Assembly (NCBI GenBank): GCA_003168265.1
Contig: PMSV01000022.1
Location: 1-58,464 of the forward strand
From: Chitinophagaceae bacterium
GTDB lineage: Bacteria; Bacteroidota; Bacteroidia; Chitinophagales; Chitinophagaceae
Length of the DNA stretch: 58,464 bases
Direction: 5' to 3'
Positions 34,993-45,153 of the stretch are shown here, piece after piece. Numbering within the stretch: position 1 is the first letter of the stretch; every line of letters begins with the position of its first letter. The notes below the pieces were generated by a model. The model ran no database searches, had not been told where the DNA came from, and saw only the letters and a list, made by a program, of their open reading frames with translations. Position numbers and translations under genes: made by a program.

Positions 34993-35745
34993 TTATCTCA
35001 TATCGAAGGTAAGGGCTGCGAACTCTTCAACGGACAATTCCTCAGCCCTGCGTAAAAATTGGTCCTCCCTCAAAAAAGTATCGCTAAACAGACCGCGGAC
35101 CGCATTTCTCAGCGTCTTGCGTCTTTGATTGAAAGCCGATTTTACCAGGCTGAAAAAATCCTTCTCCGACCTGAACAACACAACTTCCTTTCTGGGGCTA
35201 AGTCTTATAACCGCACTTTTCACCTTGGGAGGAGGGTTAAAGCTCTGCTCGCTCACCTCAAAACAATATTCCACATCAAAATACGCTTGCAATAATACGC
35301 TCGTAACGCCATAGATCTTTGAACCCTTGCCAGCGGCAATGCGCTGGGCCACTTCCTTTTGGAACATGCCGATTACCGTTTCGATATCCTCCTTCCAGTC
35401 CAGCATCCTGAAAAGAATCTCCGTTGAGATATTGTAAGGAAAGTTCCCGACCACTGTAAACCTGCCTTCAAAAGGCTTACCAATTTCCAATATGCTCTGG
35501 TGAAATATCCGGTCCTGAAGGCCCGGATATTTCTTGGTTAGATATTCAATTTTTTCGAGGTCCAATTCAACTGCCCTGAAATCCAATCCTTCCCATTCCA
35601 CAAAATATTTGGTCAGCGCCCCGCCCCCCGGCCCCACTTCCAATAATTGACGGACCGGTCTCTCCCGCACCAGCTCCACTATCTTTCGGCAAATATTCTC
35701 ATCTTTAAGAAAATGCTGGCCCAGCGATTTTTTCAGCCTGTACAT
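34993..35745 (-). CDS. rsmA: 16S rRNA (adenine1518/1519-N6)-dimethyltransferase
   Basis: The protein has 250 residues. Starting MYRLKKSLGQHFLKDENI, it has LEVGPGGGALT (SAM-binding motif I), then the VVGNFPYNISTEIL motif with the NFPY catalytic motif, and FNPPPKVKSAVIRL. It dimethylates two adjacent adenines in the 3' end of 16S rRNA during small-subunit assembly; loss gives kasugamycin resistance. The next gene follows after 6 bases. Confidence 0.96.
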   Translation of the reverse strand: MYRLKKSLGQHFLKDENICRKIVELVRERPVRQLLEVGPGGGALTKYFVEWEGLDFRAVELDLEKIEYLTKKYPGLQDRIFHQSILEIGKPFEGRFTVVGNFPYNISTEILFRMLDWKEDIETVIGMFQKEVAQRIAAGKGSKIYGVTSVLLQAYFDVEYCFEVSEQSFNPPPKVKSAVIRLSPRKEVVLFRSEKDFFSLVKSAFNQRRKTLRNAVRGLFSDTFLREDQFLRRAEELSVEEFAALTFDMR

Positions 35746-35805
35746 GGCACAAAAATACTTAGTGATCAGCCAAAATGGGTGAAAAGAGGCCTAAAAACAG
35801 CCTTT

Positions 35806-38301
35806 TCAATAATCAGTACCATTTATTTCTGTATCAGAGACCTTATGGCTCCCTATTGGAAAAATAACCTTGAGACCCAAATTTCTGCCCATATTGTAAA
35901 TCCCCTGGTCTCTTTGTGTAACTGTTACCGGATTGGCATTGAATGCCCAAAAATACTGGGCGTGTGACAAATGGTCCACGTAGGCAAGGTTGAAAAGGTT
36001 TGTACAGTTGAGGAACAGTGAACATACCGTCCGGTTTGTTTTAGGATTAATAAACCTGGTACCAATCCCGGCATTGTAAAGCGTATAACCAAGGGAAGGC
36101 AGTTCCGTATATAATGCGCTATAAACCCTGTTCTGCTCCCAATCATGCTCTGCTCCCAATTGAAGCCAGCTGTCCCTTAAGACAGAACCGTTCCTATCCG
36201 AAAGTTTGAGCCTGATCTTTGAAGTCAGGCGGGGGGCGGGCGTGAGGGGCACATATTGGGTAGAGTCGGTCTGATGTGGCAGGAAGGAATAGATATAAGT
36301 AAACCCATTATCAATTTCCAGCCATTTTTCGCTAGCAGGATGTATGTTAAAATATGCCGTTGCCCCCGTAATTATGGCACTATTAGCCTGGTATTGAAAA
36401 ACAGGGTAAAATACTCCGGCTACATTGACAAGAGAATCTCCTCCGTTAAGACTGGCCAGCCTATCCTGAAAAATGAAGTGGTTTATATGGTTGTAGAAAC
36501 CATCCAGTTCAAAATTCACATCCTTTCCGTTATATCCATAAGCAATATCGGCCTCATATCCCTGTTCCGCTTTCAGGTTGGTATATCCCAATATGTATGC
36601 ATTGGCGCCACTGTTCAGCGAATTGGAGTTTAGTTCATCAATTGAAGGAGCACGAAAACTTTTTGCAAAATTGATTTTCACATAATTGTTGCCCGGCAAT
36701 TGATAAGATGCACCAATACTCCCGGAAAGTCCGGAGTACTTGTTGGTGAACCCTGCATATTGCTGGTAGGCTCCCGGTGTTCCTCCCGGCACTACTTGTT
36801 GCTCCGGCGTGTTATAATTGCTCAGGTACATCGATTGCCCGGTCATTGTCCTGAAATCATATCGCAATCCACCGCTCATGGTAAGGTTTTTAAAACTCTT
36901 TTCGACTATACCGAAGCCGCCAATATCAAAACTGTTGTAATTGGGTATCTCTGAAGCGCCGATATAGGGGGCTGGTGGTTCGGGGTAATTGTTCTCAAAC
37001 TCATACATCCCGTTAAGCCCCGTGGTAAGCTTCAACCCGGAGGGTTCATTAAACAGGTATTTGAACGAATAAGGTATATCATGCACGATCAGGTTTTCCA
37101 CTCCAATACTGCCGGAATCTATTTCGTGGCGGATGCTTTGGGTATATCCTATATCGGCTCCAATATTTCCATTGCCCACTTTAAAACTGTTCTGCCACCA
37201 TAATTCATCATGGTCCAGAATCTGATCAGGGGCTATGACGGGTTTGTATGATAAAAAATCAGACCTGTCCGGATAGATCTGACCATTTTGTGGAAAGTCA
37301 AATTCAAATTGTCCTGTTAAACTATCACGGTTGCCATCCGGCACCTCCACGCGACGATGAAGGACGCTTATGGACAAACGACTGTATCCCCAATTTCTGT
37401 TAAGACCAATAACCGCCCTCAGATTGCTCTGCTCGTAAGCCGTTCCCCAAACAAATCCATCCTTTGGGTCCTTATAACAATGGTCTGTCTCATAGCTACC
37501 CCTTATATTCCATACAAGCCCCTTGTGGTTACCGCCGATATCCACTGAATTGGCAATCAGCCCATCATTGGTTTGGTATTCCGATGACACGCTTCCCCGC
37601 AAGCTCCCGTCATCTGCAAATGGTTCCGGCTTAAAGCTGACAACACCGGCAACGGCATTGGCGCCGTATTGCAGGGAAGCCGGTCCCCTGATGATCTCGG
37701 CGTCATAGACTGCGTTGGGATCGATCAGTATCCCATGTTCATCCCCCCATTGGAAATCCTCCTGCCTCTCACCATCGAAAAGCGTCAATACCCTGTTATA
37801 ACCCAGTCCGTTGATCTCTGGTTTGGAAATGCCCGGCCCCTCGGTAATCTCATTGAGGCCCGGCTCCTTGGCAATAGCATCGATCACATTATTAGAAGAT
37901 TGTTCAACAAGCATGTCATTTGAAATAACGTTCACAGGAACCGGCGCGCGACGCAGGGTCGTCGCATATCCAAGAGAGGTAATAAGCACTTCCTTTAGGG
38001 TTTTAAAAGAAGCCGCCATCTCAAAATTAAGATGCGTATCACCTGTAACAGAGATCTGTTTGGTTATGGTTGCATAACCGGTTATCCGGACGATGACCTC
38101 ATAATTGCCAGAAGGAAGATATGAAAATTTATAGTCCCCTTTTATATCGCTGGTCGCTCCCAATTTTAACTGTGGGATATGAATAGTCGCCCCTTGTATT
38201 GGCTGATGGTTTGCCGAATCAATAACAGAGCCCTTCAATGACTGTGCCTCAAGATTTAATGCTGAGAGGGATAATAAGAATAAAATGAATATACTTTGCA
38301 T
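35806..38301 (-). CDS. TonB-dependent outer-membrane receptor
   Basis: About 831 residues. ATG 38301 gives a clean signal peptide (MQSIFILFLLSLSALNLEAQ). A carboxypeptidase-regulatory-like beta-sandwich domain follows (SLKGSVIDSANHQPIQGATI), then the TonB plug (PVPVNVISNDMLVEQSSNNV, LTLFDGERQEDFQWGDEHG, IRGPASLQYGANAVAGVV) and a barrel ending in NMGRNLGLKVIF with a 14-residue tail. These proteins take up metal chelates, vitamins or sugars using TonB energy. No SusD gene is next to it, so a siderophore, heme or cobalamin-type substrate seems more likely than a glycan, but nothing in the sequence fixes it. It is divergent from the small barrel gene. Confidence 0.93.
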   Translation of the reverse strand: MQSIFILFLLSLSALNLEAQSLKGSVIDSANHQPIQGATIHIPQLKLGATSDIKGDYKFSYLPSGNYEVIVRITGYATITKQISVTGDTHLNFEMAASFKTLKEVLITSLGYATTLRRAPVPVNVISNDMLVEQSSNNVIDAIAKEPGLNEITEGPGISKPEINGLGYNRVLTLFDGERQEDFQWGDEHGILIDPNAVYDAEIIRGPASLQYGANAVAGVVSFKPEPFADDGSLRGSVSSEYQTNDGLIANSVDIGGNHKGLVWNIRGSYETDHCYKDPKDGFVWGTAYEQSNLRAVIGLNRNWGYSRLSISVLHRRVEVPDGNRDSLTGQFEFDFPQNGQIYPDRSDFLSYKPVIAPDQILDHDELWWQNSFKVGNGNIGADIGYTQSIRHEIDSGSIGVENLIVHDIPYSFKYLFNEPSGLKLTTGLNGMYEFENNYPEPPAPYIGASEIPNYNSFDIGGFGIVEKSFKNLTMSGGLRYDFRTMTGQSMYLSNYNTPEQQVVPGGTPGAYQQYAGFTNKYSGLSGSIGASYQLPGNNYVKINFAKSFRAPSIDELNSNSLNSGANAYILGYTNLKAEQGYEADIAYGYNGKDVNFELDGFYNHINHFIFQDRLASLNGGDSLVNVAGVFYPVFQYQANSAIITGATAYFNIHPASEKWLEIDNGFTYIYSFLPHQTDSTQYVPLTPAPRLTSKIRLKLSDRNGSVLRDSWLQLGAEHDWEQNRVYSALYTELPSLGYTLYNAGIGTRFINPKTNRTVCSLFLNCTNLFNLAYVDHLSHAQYFWAFNANPVTVTQRDQGIYNMGRNLGLKVIFPIGSHKVSDTEINGTDY

Positions 38302-38626
38302 CTTTGTCAATTTAATAATCAGGCAAAGGAAGATCAATTGCCAAATCTCCATTTATAATATGCGGAAAAACAATTCCGGGATAAGGAAAACGAGAAGCTT
38401 AAAAGACGGCTACAATTCCAGGAATTTAATATTGCGTACGAATTGACGGCATGATTCCACATGCACCTGAACATCAGAGCCTTTGCAAACCAATATAAAA
38501 ATCTTTAAGGCACCCCCCTTTCCAAATTCCCATCTTTTTCGTAAATTTCTGCCCCACTGCAAATCTGCCATACATTGAGAATGCCAATCCTGTGAACCCA
38601 GGTTCATTCATTCTAAACTTCATAAA
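38302..38626. other. 325-base divergent intergenic region
   Basis: This region lies between the TonB receptor (minus) and the 181-residue outer-membrane protein (plus). It is AT-rich with no gene I can support. It should contain both promoters. I looked for a cobalamin-riboswitch-like element ahead of the receptor and did not see one. Confidence 0.45.
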
Positions 38627-39172
38627 ATGAAACCGAGACTCTATTACCTGCTCATCCCGATCCTGCTCGGCATTAGCAATTCGGCAAATGCCCAGAAATA
38701 CAATACAAAATTCTTCAGCGGGGGATTAGGCATTGAGGCCGGCCTCCCCTCCGGAAGTGCCGAAACCATGATGACAGGCGCATTTGGACTCGATGCTCAT
38801 TTTGGATTCCGTGCCGGCCCTGGATTTATCACACTGATAGGAGGCATTGTCGGCTATTCTGGTCCTGGCTATGACAAAGGAGTCGACCCAAGCAAGGACT
38901 TCAATGGAGCCATTATTCCGGTACGAGTCGGATATAAATATTTCATCGTAAGGCATCTTTATGTAATGGCCGATATCGGCCTGCAGCGGCACTTCCTTAC
39001 GCACAATGATGCCAACGGTACCAGGGTCAATGATATGGGCACCGGCCTGACCTATTGTCCCAGCATCGGGGTCCAGTTCGGGGTATTTGAAATCGCCTTC
39101 AAATACGAAGTGAACCAGGTTGCAGGAGGAAATATCAATGATGCCGCAATCCGCCTCGGCTTCGATTTTTAA
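38627..39172 (+). CDS. Small outer-membrane beta-barrel protein
   Basis: The protein has 181 residues and a signal peptide (ILLGISNSANAQ). The mature part consists of alternating glycine-rich amphipathic strands (FFSGGLGIEAGLPSGSA, FGLDAHFGFRAG, RVGYKYFIVRHLYVMADIGLQ), consistent with an OmpX/OmpW-like eight-stranded barrel, ending in IRLGFDF with the C-terminal aromatic typical of barrels. It is 61 bases upstream of pdxA on the same strand. No specific transport role is visible. Confidence 0.8.
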   Translation: MKPRLYYLLIPILLGISNSANAQKYNTKFFSGGLGIEAGLPSGSAETMMTGAFGLDAHFGFRAGPGFITLIGGIVGYSGPGYDKGVDPSKDFNGAIIPVRVGYKYFIVRHLYVMADIGLQRHFLTHNDANGTRVNDMGTGLTYCPSIGVQFGVFEIAFKYEVNQVAGGNINDAAIRLGFDF

Positions 39173-39233
39173 AACTACTGCAACCAGGCTCCCTGATTTT
39201 GCGTATTTTTGCCGGCTATAAATTAAAAAATCA

Positions 39234-40328
39234 ATGAGCCATCCCCAGTCCAGGCCTCTCATCGGGATCACGACCGGTGATTTGAACGGAATCGGCATCG
39301 AACTAATAATCAAAACATTCAGCGACCACCGGATTCTCGAATTTTGCACGCCGGTTGTGTTTGCCTCAAATAAAGTCATCAACTTTTACCGGAAGTCCAT
39401 CCCTGAAACCAATCTGAATTATCAGAGCAGCCGCGACTTCAACCGTGTGAGTCCAAAACAAGTCAATCTCTTCAATTGCTGGGAAGAGGATGTCGCAATA
39501 ACGCCCGGACAATTAACCGAGATCGGAGGCAGTTATGCCATCAAATCCCTCACTGCTGCCGTCGAAGCCCTCAAAGACAGGAAGATTCATGGGCTCGTAA
39601 CGGCTCCCATTCACAAAAAGAATACTCAGTCTGCCACCTTCCCTTATACCGGTCATACTCCCTACCTAAAGCAATTCTTCGGGGTGAGTGATGTGCTCAT
39701 GCTCATGGTATCCGAAAATCTTAGAGTAGGCTTGGTCACTGAACACCTCCCCATCAAAGAAGTTGCCGCCCAGATTACCAGGGAAGCCATTATCTCCAAA
39801 CTAAATATCCTAAATAGTAGCCTGATCCGTGATTTTGGCATCGACAAACCACGGATCGCCGTTCTTGGGCTAAATCCCCATGCCGGTGACGAGGGCCTGA
39901 TCGGAAAAGAAGATGAAGAAATCATCAAACCCGCCGTCAAGGATGCCAAACACCAGATGATGGTCTTTGGGCCATATAGCCCCGATGCTTTCTTTGCCCG
40001 TAGCCAATACGGCCGTTTTGATGCCGTGCTGGCTATGTACCATGACCAGGGCCTCATCCCCTTCAAGTCGCTCGCGATCGGGGAAGGTGTCAACTATACG
40101 GCCGGCCTCCCCGCCGTCCGCACTTCTCCTGATCATGGCACCGCATTTGACATAGCCGGAAAAGACAAGGCAGATCCGTCTTCCTTCATTGCCTCCATAT
40201 ATAGATGTATCGACATCGTCTCCCAACAACAGGAATTCAGGGAAAACCGGAAAAATCCGCTTAAAAAAGTCACTTCCGCCTTCCTGGCCAATGCGATAGA
40301 TGAGGAAATTGAAGAAACCGAAGGCTGA
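39234..40328 (+). CDS. pdxA: 4-hydroxythreonine-4-phosphate dehydrogenase
   Basis: The protein has 364 residues, slightly longer than the E. coli enzyme (about 330). Signatures: GITTGDLNGIGIELIIKTF, a VTAPIHKKNTQ motif, TGHTPYLKQFFG (metal-ligand His), LNPHAGDEGLIGKED, AMYHDQGLIPFK and TSPDHGTAFDIAGKDKADP. It oxidises 4-phosphohydroxy-L-threonine in the DXP-dependent vitamin B6 pathway. The dxs gene in this window (50357-52288) makes a precursor for the same pathway, though the two are not adjacent. Confidence 0.96.
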   Translation: MSHPQSRPLIGITTGDLNGIGIELIIKTFSDHRILEFCTPVVFASNKVINFYRKSIPETNLNYQSSRDFNRVSPKQVNLFNCWEEDVAITPGQLTEIGGSYAIKSLTAAVEALKDRKIHGLVTAPIHKKNTQSATFPYTGHTPYLKQFFGVSDVLMLMVSENLRVGLVTEHLPIKEVAAQITREAIISKLNILNSSLIRDFGIDKPRIAVLGLNPHAGDEGLIGKEDEEIIKPAVKDAKHQMMVFGPYSPDAFFARSQYGRFDAVLAMYHDQGLIPFKSLAIGEGVNYTAGLPAVRTSPDHGTAFDIAGKDKADPSSFIASIYRCIDIVSQQQEFRENRKNPLKKVTSAFLANAIDEEIEETEG

Positions 40329-40734
40329 TTATTTAAATATCGAATCCGGCAGGCCAATCCCCTCTTTGACCAAGAATCCCTTATAAAAGCTTAAAAATGA
40401 ACATTCAAAGAAATTAAAGAAAACTATTGCAAAAACTGAATGGAATGATTATTTTTGATCCATCATCCTCTGATAATTCCAAAGCGAAAGGAAACTAACC
40501 CTCTTCCCGCAACCAGCATCCAAGAAAGCTAAACTAAAAAGAAAGTAGAAAGAAAAAAGTCTTGATAGACAAATCTTGATAGACAAATCTTGATAGACAA
40601 ATCTTTATACAGTAGTCTTGACTCAGCATTGCTCAGTCATCCTATACCCATCCAATTTTCTTCGAACGGCCTCAATAGTTGACTCATATCCTAATTCGTG
40701 CTACCTATTTTTTAACTTTTTTGAAACTTTCAAA
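40329..40734. other. 406-base intergenic region with tandem repeats, no gene seen
   Basis: This region lies between pdxA and the type IX-like secreted protein gene. It contains only short interrupted frames. It carries three perfect 14-base tandem copies (separate entry) and, beyond them, the probable promoter of the downstream gene, which I could not place with confidence. Confidence 0.45.
40561..40602. repeat. Three perfect tandem copies of a 14-base unit
   Basis: The unit CTTGATAGACAAAT occurs at 40561-40574, 40575-40588 and 40589-40602. A degraded fourth copy of the same length may follow (CTTTATACAGTAGT), and the next bases again read CTTG. The array lies 130 bases upstream of the start of the secreted protein gene at 40735. 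Confidence 0.9.
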
Positions 40735-41415
40735 ATGAGACAACATTTTAAAGCCATGGTATTGGCATTGGGGCTCGCATCCTTAACGTTTGGTAGCTGG
40801 GCCATGCCAGGCATTTACAAAACGGCGGGCATTGGAGAAGAAAATTCCTGGCTGGTCGAACACTTGGTCAGTTTTAAAGCAGAATTTTCAAGCCGCTCGG
40901 TCGATCTTCGCTGGAACCTTTCAGCTTCCGGAGCCAGCGGACATTTTAATGTGGAAAGAAGCCTCGATGGCGAACACTTTGAAAAAGTAGGCGAAGTCAA
41001 TACCCGCAACTCAGCAGAAGCCAGGTATGATTTCACTGACAATATCAAACCCGCTGTTGCAAGAAAGAACGACCTCTATTACCGGCTTGAGCAGGTGGAT
41101 GGTGAAAACACTTCCTATTCAAAAGTGCTTATCGTCCGCATGTACGAAACACATAGCGTCGCTTCTATCAGCGTAACGCCCGATCCCACGCTAAATGATA
41201 TCCAGGTGAGCGTGCAGCTAAAAGAATCATCCTATGTTGTCATCAAAGTGACCGACAACAGCGGAGAAGAGTTCATGCGTAAAAATGATAAAGCCGGCGA
41301 AGGGACCAACAGTTATTCGCTGGAAGGAACTAACAAGCTCAAACCCGGAACTTATAAGCTTGAAATCATTGTCAACAGCAATGAAAGAATGACCATGCAG
41401 TTGATAAAGAGTTAG
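40735..41415 (+). CDS. Secreted protein with a type IX-like C-terminal sorting domain
   Basis: About 226 residues. ATG 40735 opens into a signal peptide (MRQHFKAMVLALGLASLTFGSWA). The middle (FKAEFSSRSVDLRWNLSAS, FNVERSLDGEHFEKVGEV, DLYYRLEQVDGENTSYS) is the fibronectin-like module found before C-terminal sorting domains in Chitinophagaceae. The end, KLKPGTYKLEIIVNSNERMTMQLIKS, resembles a type A sorting signal of the type IX secretion system. No catalytic part precedes it, so the protein is probably structural or carries an adapter role. A clear intrinsic terminator follows. Confidence 0.8.
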   Translation: MRQHFKAMVLALGLASLTFGSWAMPGIYKTAGIGEENSWLVEHLVSFKAEFSSRSVDLRWNLSASGASGHFNVERSLDGEHFEKVGEVNTRNSAEARYDFTDNIKPAVARKNDLYYRLEQVDGENTSYSKVLIVRMYETHSVASISVTPDPTLNDIQVSVQLKESSYVVIKVTDNSGEEFMRKNDKAGEGTNSYSLEGTNKLKPGTYKLEIIVNSNERMTMQLIKS

Positions 41416-41446
41416 TAACGATCATATCTTATTAGAGTCTATATGG

Positions 41447-41470
41447 CCCTCCCTTCGGGAGGGTTTTTTT
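41447..41470 (+). terminator. Strong intrinsic terminator of the type IX-like protein gene
   Basis: CCCTCCC, a three-base loop and GGGAGGG (41447-41463) are followed by seven T bases. It lies 31 bases after the stop at 41415. Confidence 0.93.
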
Positions 41471-41639
41471 CTGCCATACCCTCGAGGTGAATTATTAAAT
41501 AAAAACAGTAACTTCAAACCATTATCCTACCCAAAATACGCAAGATGAAAATACAATATCGAAAACTGCTTTGATTCCATAACCCCTCTGCTGGCAAAGG
41601 CAACCTTAAATTCAGATCTTGAAACGAAAAACTTCAATA

Positions 41640-44600
41640 ATGAAAAAGCTCTTATTTGTTCTATGTCTCCTTCCTTTATTTCATTCAATGCGCCTCTTTT
41701 CCCAGGAAGCCAGGCTGCTGCGTTTTCCAACCATCTATGACAATCAGGTCATATTCAGTTATGCAGGCGATCTTTTTACGATTGACAAAAATGGAGGCAT
41801 TGCGCGCAAGCTCACTTCTGATATAGGCTATGAAATGTTCTCACACATTTCGCCTGACGGCAGGCATGTTGCTTTTACAGCGCAATACGATGGAAATACG
41901 GAAGTCTATGTCATGGGTGTACAGGGAGGCCAGCCGAAACGTCTCACCTATACAGCTACGGTTGAACGTGATGATATTGCCGATCGCATGGGGCCTAATA
42001 ATATCGTAATGGCCTGGAGCGATAATGAACACATCATTTATCGCAGCAGAAAAAAATCCTTTGATGCTTTTGTCGGCTCTTTATTTGTTGCTGATATAAA
42101 TGGGGGCCTAAGTGAAGAATTGCCATTGCCTGCCGGGGGCTTCTGTTCTTTTTCTCCGGATAAAAAGAAGCTTGCCTATAACAGAGTATTCCGCGAATTC
42201 CGCACCTGGAAATATTATCGCGGGGGTATGGCGGATGATATATGGATCTACGATTTTGCAACAAAGAAAGTTGAAAATATAACCCATAACCCGGCCCAGG
42301 ATATAGAACCAATGTGGTTCAATGACAAAATTTATTTTTTATCGGATAGGGAAAGAATTATGAACCTTTTCTGCTATGACCTGAATACCAAACAAGTTAA
42401 GCAGGTTACTAGTTACACAGACTATGATATCAAATTTCCTTCCCTGGGCAATAATGCCATTGTTTTTGAAAAAGGAGGATTCCTGTATGTCATGGACCTG
42501 CCTTCGGAACAAATCCATCAAATAAACATCAGCATTTACTCGGATAATATTTATGGCCGGCAGGAATGGGTAGACGCCTCAAAATACATGGAGGGCGTAT
42601 CAATTGCTCCCGATGGAAAAAGGCTGATCGCAGTTGCGCGAGGGGATGTATTCACTTTGCCTGCCGAAAGCGGCGTATTGAGAAATATTTCACAAACAAG
42701 CGGCATTCACGAACGAAATGCGGTATGGTCCCCCGATGGAAAGAATATTGCTTTTATAAGCGATGCAACTGGCGAGGATGAAATATATACCCAGATTCCT
42801 GATGGGTTCAGCAAGCCAGTGCAAATAACAAACAACGGCGATGTTTATAAGTTTGAACTATTATGGAGTCCGGATAGCAAAAAAATCTTATGGGGAGATA
42901 AAAAGTTGCGACTGCAGTATGTGGACCTGGATACAAAAAAAATTACGCTTGTCGATCAGGCAACAGGATGGGAAATCCGGGACTACAAGTGGAGTCCCGA
43001 TAGCAAATGGATTACCTATTCGGTTAATGAAAGACAAAAGAAAACAAGGATCTTTTTTTACAATCTGGCATCTTCCGCAAATACCCAAATTACCGATGAA
43101 TGGTATGATGCCTATAGTCCCATTTTCAGCAATGATGGCAAATACCTGTACTTCGTATCTGACAGGGAATTCTCCCCTACATTCAGCAATGCCGAATTTG
43201 AGATCGCCTATTTTAATATGTCAAAAATATACCTGATCACGCTGGCAAGGGAATCCCCAAATCCCTTTGCGCCGGTCGATGACGAAGTGCAGGTGATCAA
43301 AAAGGATACGGTTGCGTCCTCAGATGCAAAAAAGAAAATTGAAAAAGCCGTTGTTGATAATGCCACAAAAAATATAAAAGTCGATCTCGAAGGTATCCGC
43401 CAGAGGGTTATTGCTTTAAATATCGATGCTGCCAATTACAATAGCCTTTCACCCGCAGATGATAAACTTTACTATATAAAAAGCAAAGAAGGCGAACCGC
43501 AGGCACAATTATGTGTTTTCAATCTAAAAGAAAAGAAGGAAACCCTGTTGGGTGCTGCGGACGATTTTAAACTGAGTTTTGACAGTAAAAAAATGATGGT
43601 GCGTAGTGGGAAAAACTACTTTGTGATAGATGCGCCTTCGGCCAAAATTGAATTGACCAAACCTGTCGACCTGGGCAACATGAAAATGTGGGTTGACAGG
43701 AACGCTGAATGGCGCGAGATATTTAATGAAAGCTGGCGCCAAATGCGTGATTTCTTTTATGCCCCCAATATGCATGGTGTGGACTGGAAAGCCATTCATG
43801 ATAAATATTCACTTTTACTGCCTTATGTCAATCATCGCGCAGACCTGACCTATATCATTGGCGAAATGATTGGCGAATTGAGCTCGGGTCATTCTTATGT
43901 GGGCGGAGGGGATCAGCCCAAACCTGAAAGGATAAAGCTTGGGCTGCTCGGCGCCGAGCTTTCAAAAAATGCAAGTGGTTATTACCGGATAGACAGGATT
44001 TTAGAAGGCGCCAATTACAACAGTGCATTAAGGTCTCCGTTAACTGAAGTCGGTGTTAATGTAAATAAAGGTGATTATATCATCAGTGTGAACGGCAAGC
44101 CTGTCAATGCGATGACTGACATCTATGCTTCGTTGGTCAATATGGCCGATAAACAGGTGGAGCTTTTGGTGAACAACAAACCTTCTCCCGATGCTGCTCG
44201 AAAAGTTATTGTCGTTCCCATCGCGGATGAAAGCAATCTTTATTACTACAATTGGGTGCAACACAATATCCGATATGTGGATTCGGTAAGTGGCGGTAAA
44301 ATAGGGTATCTGCATATCCCGGATATGGGCGTGGAAGGATTGAATGAGTTTATGAAATATTTCTATCCGCAGGTTTCCAAAAAAGCCCTAATCATTGATG
44401 ACCGCGGCAATGGGGGAGGTTTCGTATCGCCATTGGTGGCCGAAAGACTGAACAAGGAGTTGGTCTATTATGAAGTGATCAGGAATACCACAGGAGCTCC
44501 GGATCCTCAGGGGCATTATGGGCCAAAAGCTTTGCTTATGAACGAATACTCGGCCAGCGACGGCGATATATTTCCTTATCGTTTTAAGAAGTATAAGCTT

Positions 44601-44900
44601 GGAATCACCATTGGCAAGAGAACCTGGGGCGGAGTTGTAGGAATACGCAATAGCCTGCCAATTGTTGATGGCGGCTTCCTGATGCGTCCTGAATTTGCAC
44701 CATATCTTGCAGATGGATTCGTGATAGAAGGCCATGGTGTGGATCCCGATATTGTCGTAGATAATGATCCTGCCAAAGAATATGCCGGCATAGATGAGCA
44801 GTTGAACCGGGCCATTGAAGAGCTGATGAACCAACTGAAGACAAAACAACAGGATGTGCCGCCTGTGCCTCCGTTCCCGGATAAAAGCAAACAACATTGA
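41640..44900 (+). CDS. Tricorn-protease homologue (S41 family)
   Basis: About 1086 residues; ATG 41640 gives a signal peptide (KKLLFVLCLLPLFHSMRLFSQ), so the enzyme is periplasmic or exported, unlike the cytoplasmic archaeal tricorn. The first half is a beta-propeller with WD40/TolB-like repeats (HISPDGRHVAFTAQYDGN, SFSPDKKKLAYNRVF, VWSPDGKNIAFISDATGED). A C1-like helical domain, a PDZ-like segment (GDYIISVNGKPVNAMTD) and the S41 core follow. H751 in SSGHSYV and S973 in EYSASDGD match the catalytic His and Ser of tricorn. It should trim peptides. No peptidase or transporter partners are adjacent. Confidence 0.93.
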   Translation: MKKLLFVLCLLPLFHSMRLFSQEARLLRFPTIYDNQVIFSYAGDLFTIDKNGGIARKLTSDIGYEMFSHISPDGRHVAFTAQYDGNTEVYVMGVQGGQPKRLTYTATVERDDIADRMGPNNIVMAWSDNEHIIYRSRKKSFDAFVGSLFVADINGGLSEELPLPAGGFCSFSPDKKKLAYNRVFREFRTWKYYRGGMADDIWIYDFATKKVENITHNPAQDIEPMWFNDKIYFLSDRERIMNLFCYDLNTKQVKQVTSYTDYDIKFPSLGNNAIVFEKGGFLYVMDLPSEQIHQINISIYSDNIYGRQEWVDASKYMEGVSIAPDGKRLIAVARGDVFTLPAESGVLRNISQTSGIHERNAVWSPDGKNIAFISDATGEDEIYTQIPDGFSKPVQITNNGDVYKFELLWSPDSKKILWGDKKLRLQYVDLDTKKITLVDQATGWEIRDYKWSPDSKWITYSVNERQKKTRIFFYNLASSANTQITDEWYDAYSPIFSNDGKYLYFVSDREFSPTFSNAEFEIAYFNMSKIYLITLARESPNPFAPVDDEVQVIKKDTVASSDAKKKIEKAVVDNATKNIKVDLEGIRQRVIALNIDAANYNSLSPADDKLYYIKSKEGEPQAQLCVFNLKEKKETLLGAADDFKLSFDSKKMMVRSGKNYFVIDAPSAKIELTKPVDLGNMKMWVDRNAEWREIFNESWRQMRDFFYAPNMHGVDWKAIHDKYSLLLPYVNHRADLTYIIGEMIGELSSGHSYVGGGDQPKPERIKLGLLGAELSKNASGYYRIDRILEGANYNSALRSPLTEVGVNVNKGDYIISVNGKPVNAMTDIYASLVNMADKQVELLVNNKPSPDAARKVIVVPIADESNLYYYNWVQHNIRYVDSVSGGKIGYLHIPDMGVEGLNEFMKYFYPQVSKKALIIDDRGNGGGFVSPLVAERLNKELVYYEVIRNTTGAPDPQGHYGPKALLMNEYSASDGDIFPYRFKKYKLGITIGKRTWGGVVGIRNSLPIVDGGFLMRPEFAPYLADGFVIEGHGVDPDIVVDNDPAKEYAGIDEQLNRAIEELMNQLKTKQQDVPPVPPFPDKSKQH

Positions 44901-45153
44901 TCAAATCATAAATAGCAATTTTAGCGGCTAATCCGTTCTTTGACTAAGGCTTCATTTTGTAAAACAGCATCCGGTTACCCTTGGTTTGAATAATTTACTA
45001 ATTTTCGGTTTGCCATCGGAGATTGGGTTGCTGAATCCGCTTTTGGTCTTTTATTAAATTGGGTACTATTAACCATATTAATTTGGATTCAAAGGATTGG
45101 GTTTGACCTAAATGTCTCGCGATTATGCCTTTTATTTCTTTTCAATAGGTTGA

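Noticed and set aside
38302-38626. Cobalamin riboswitch ahead of the TonB receptor
   Set aside because: No B12-box-like sequence or characteristic GC-rich stems found in the leader.
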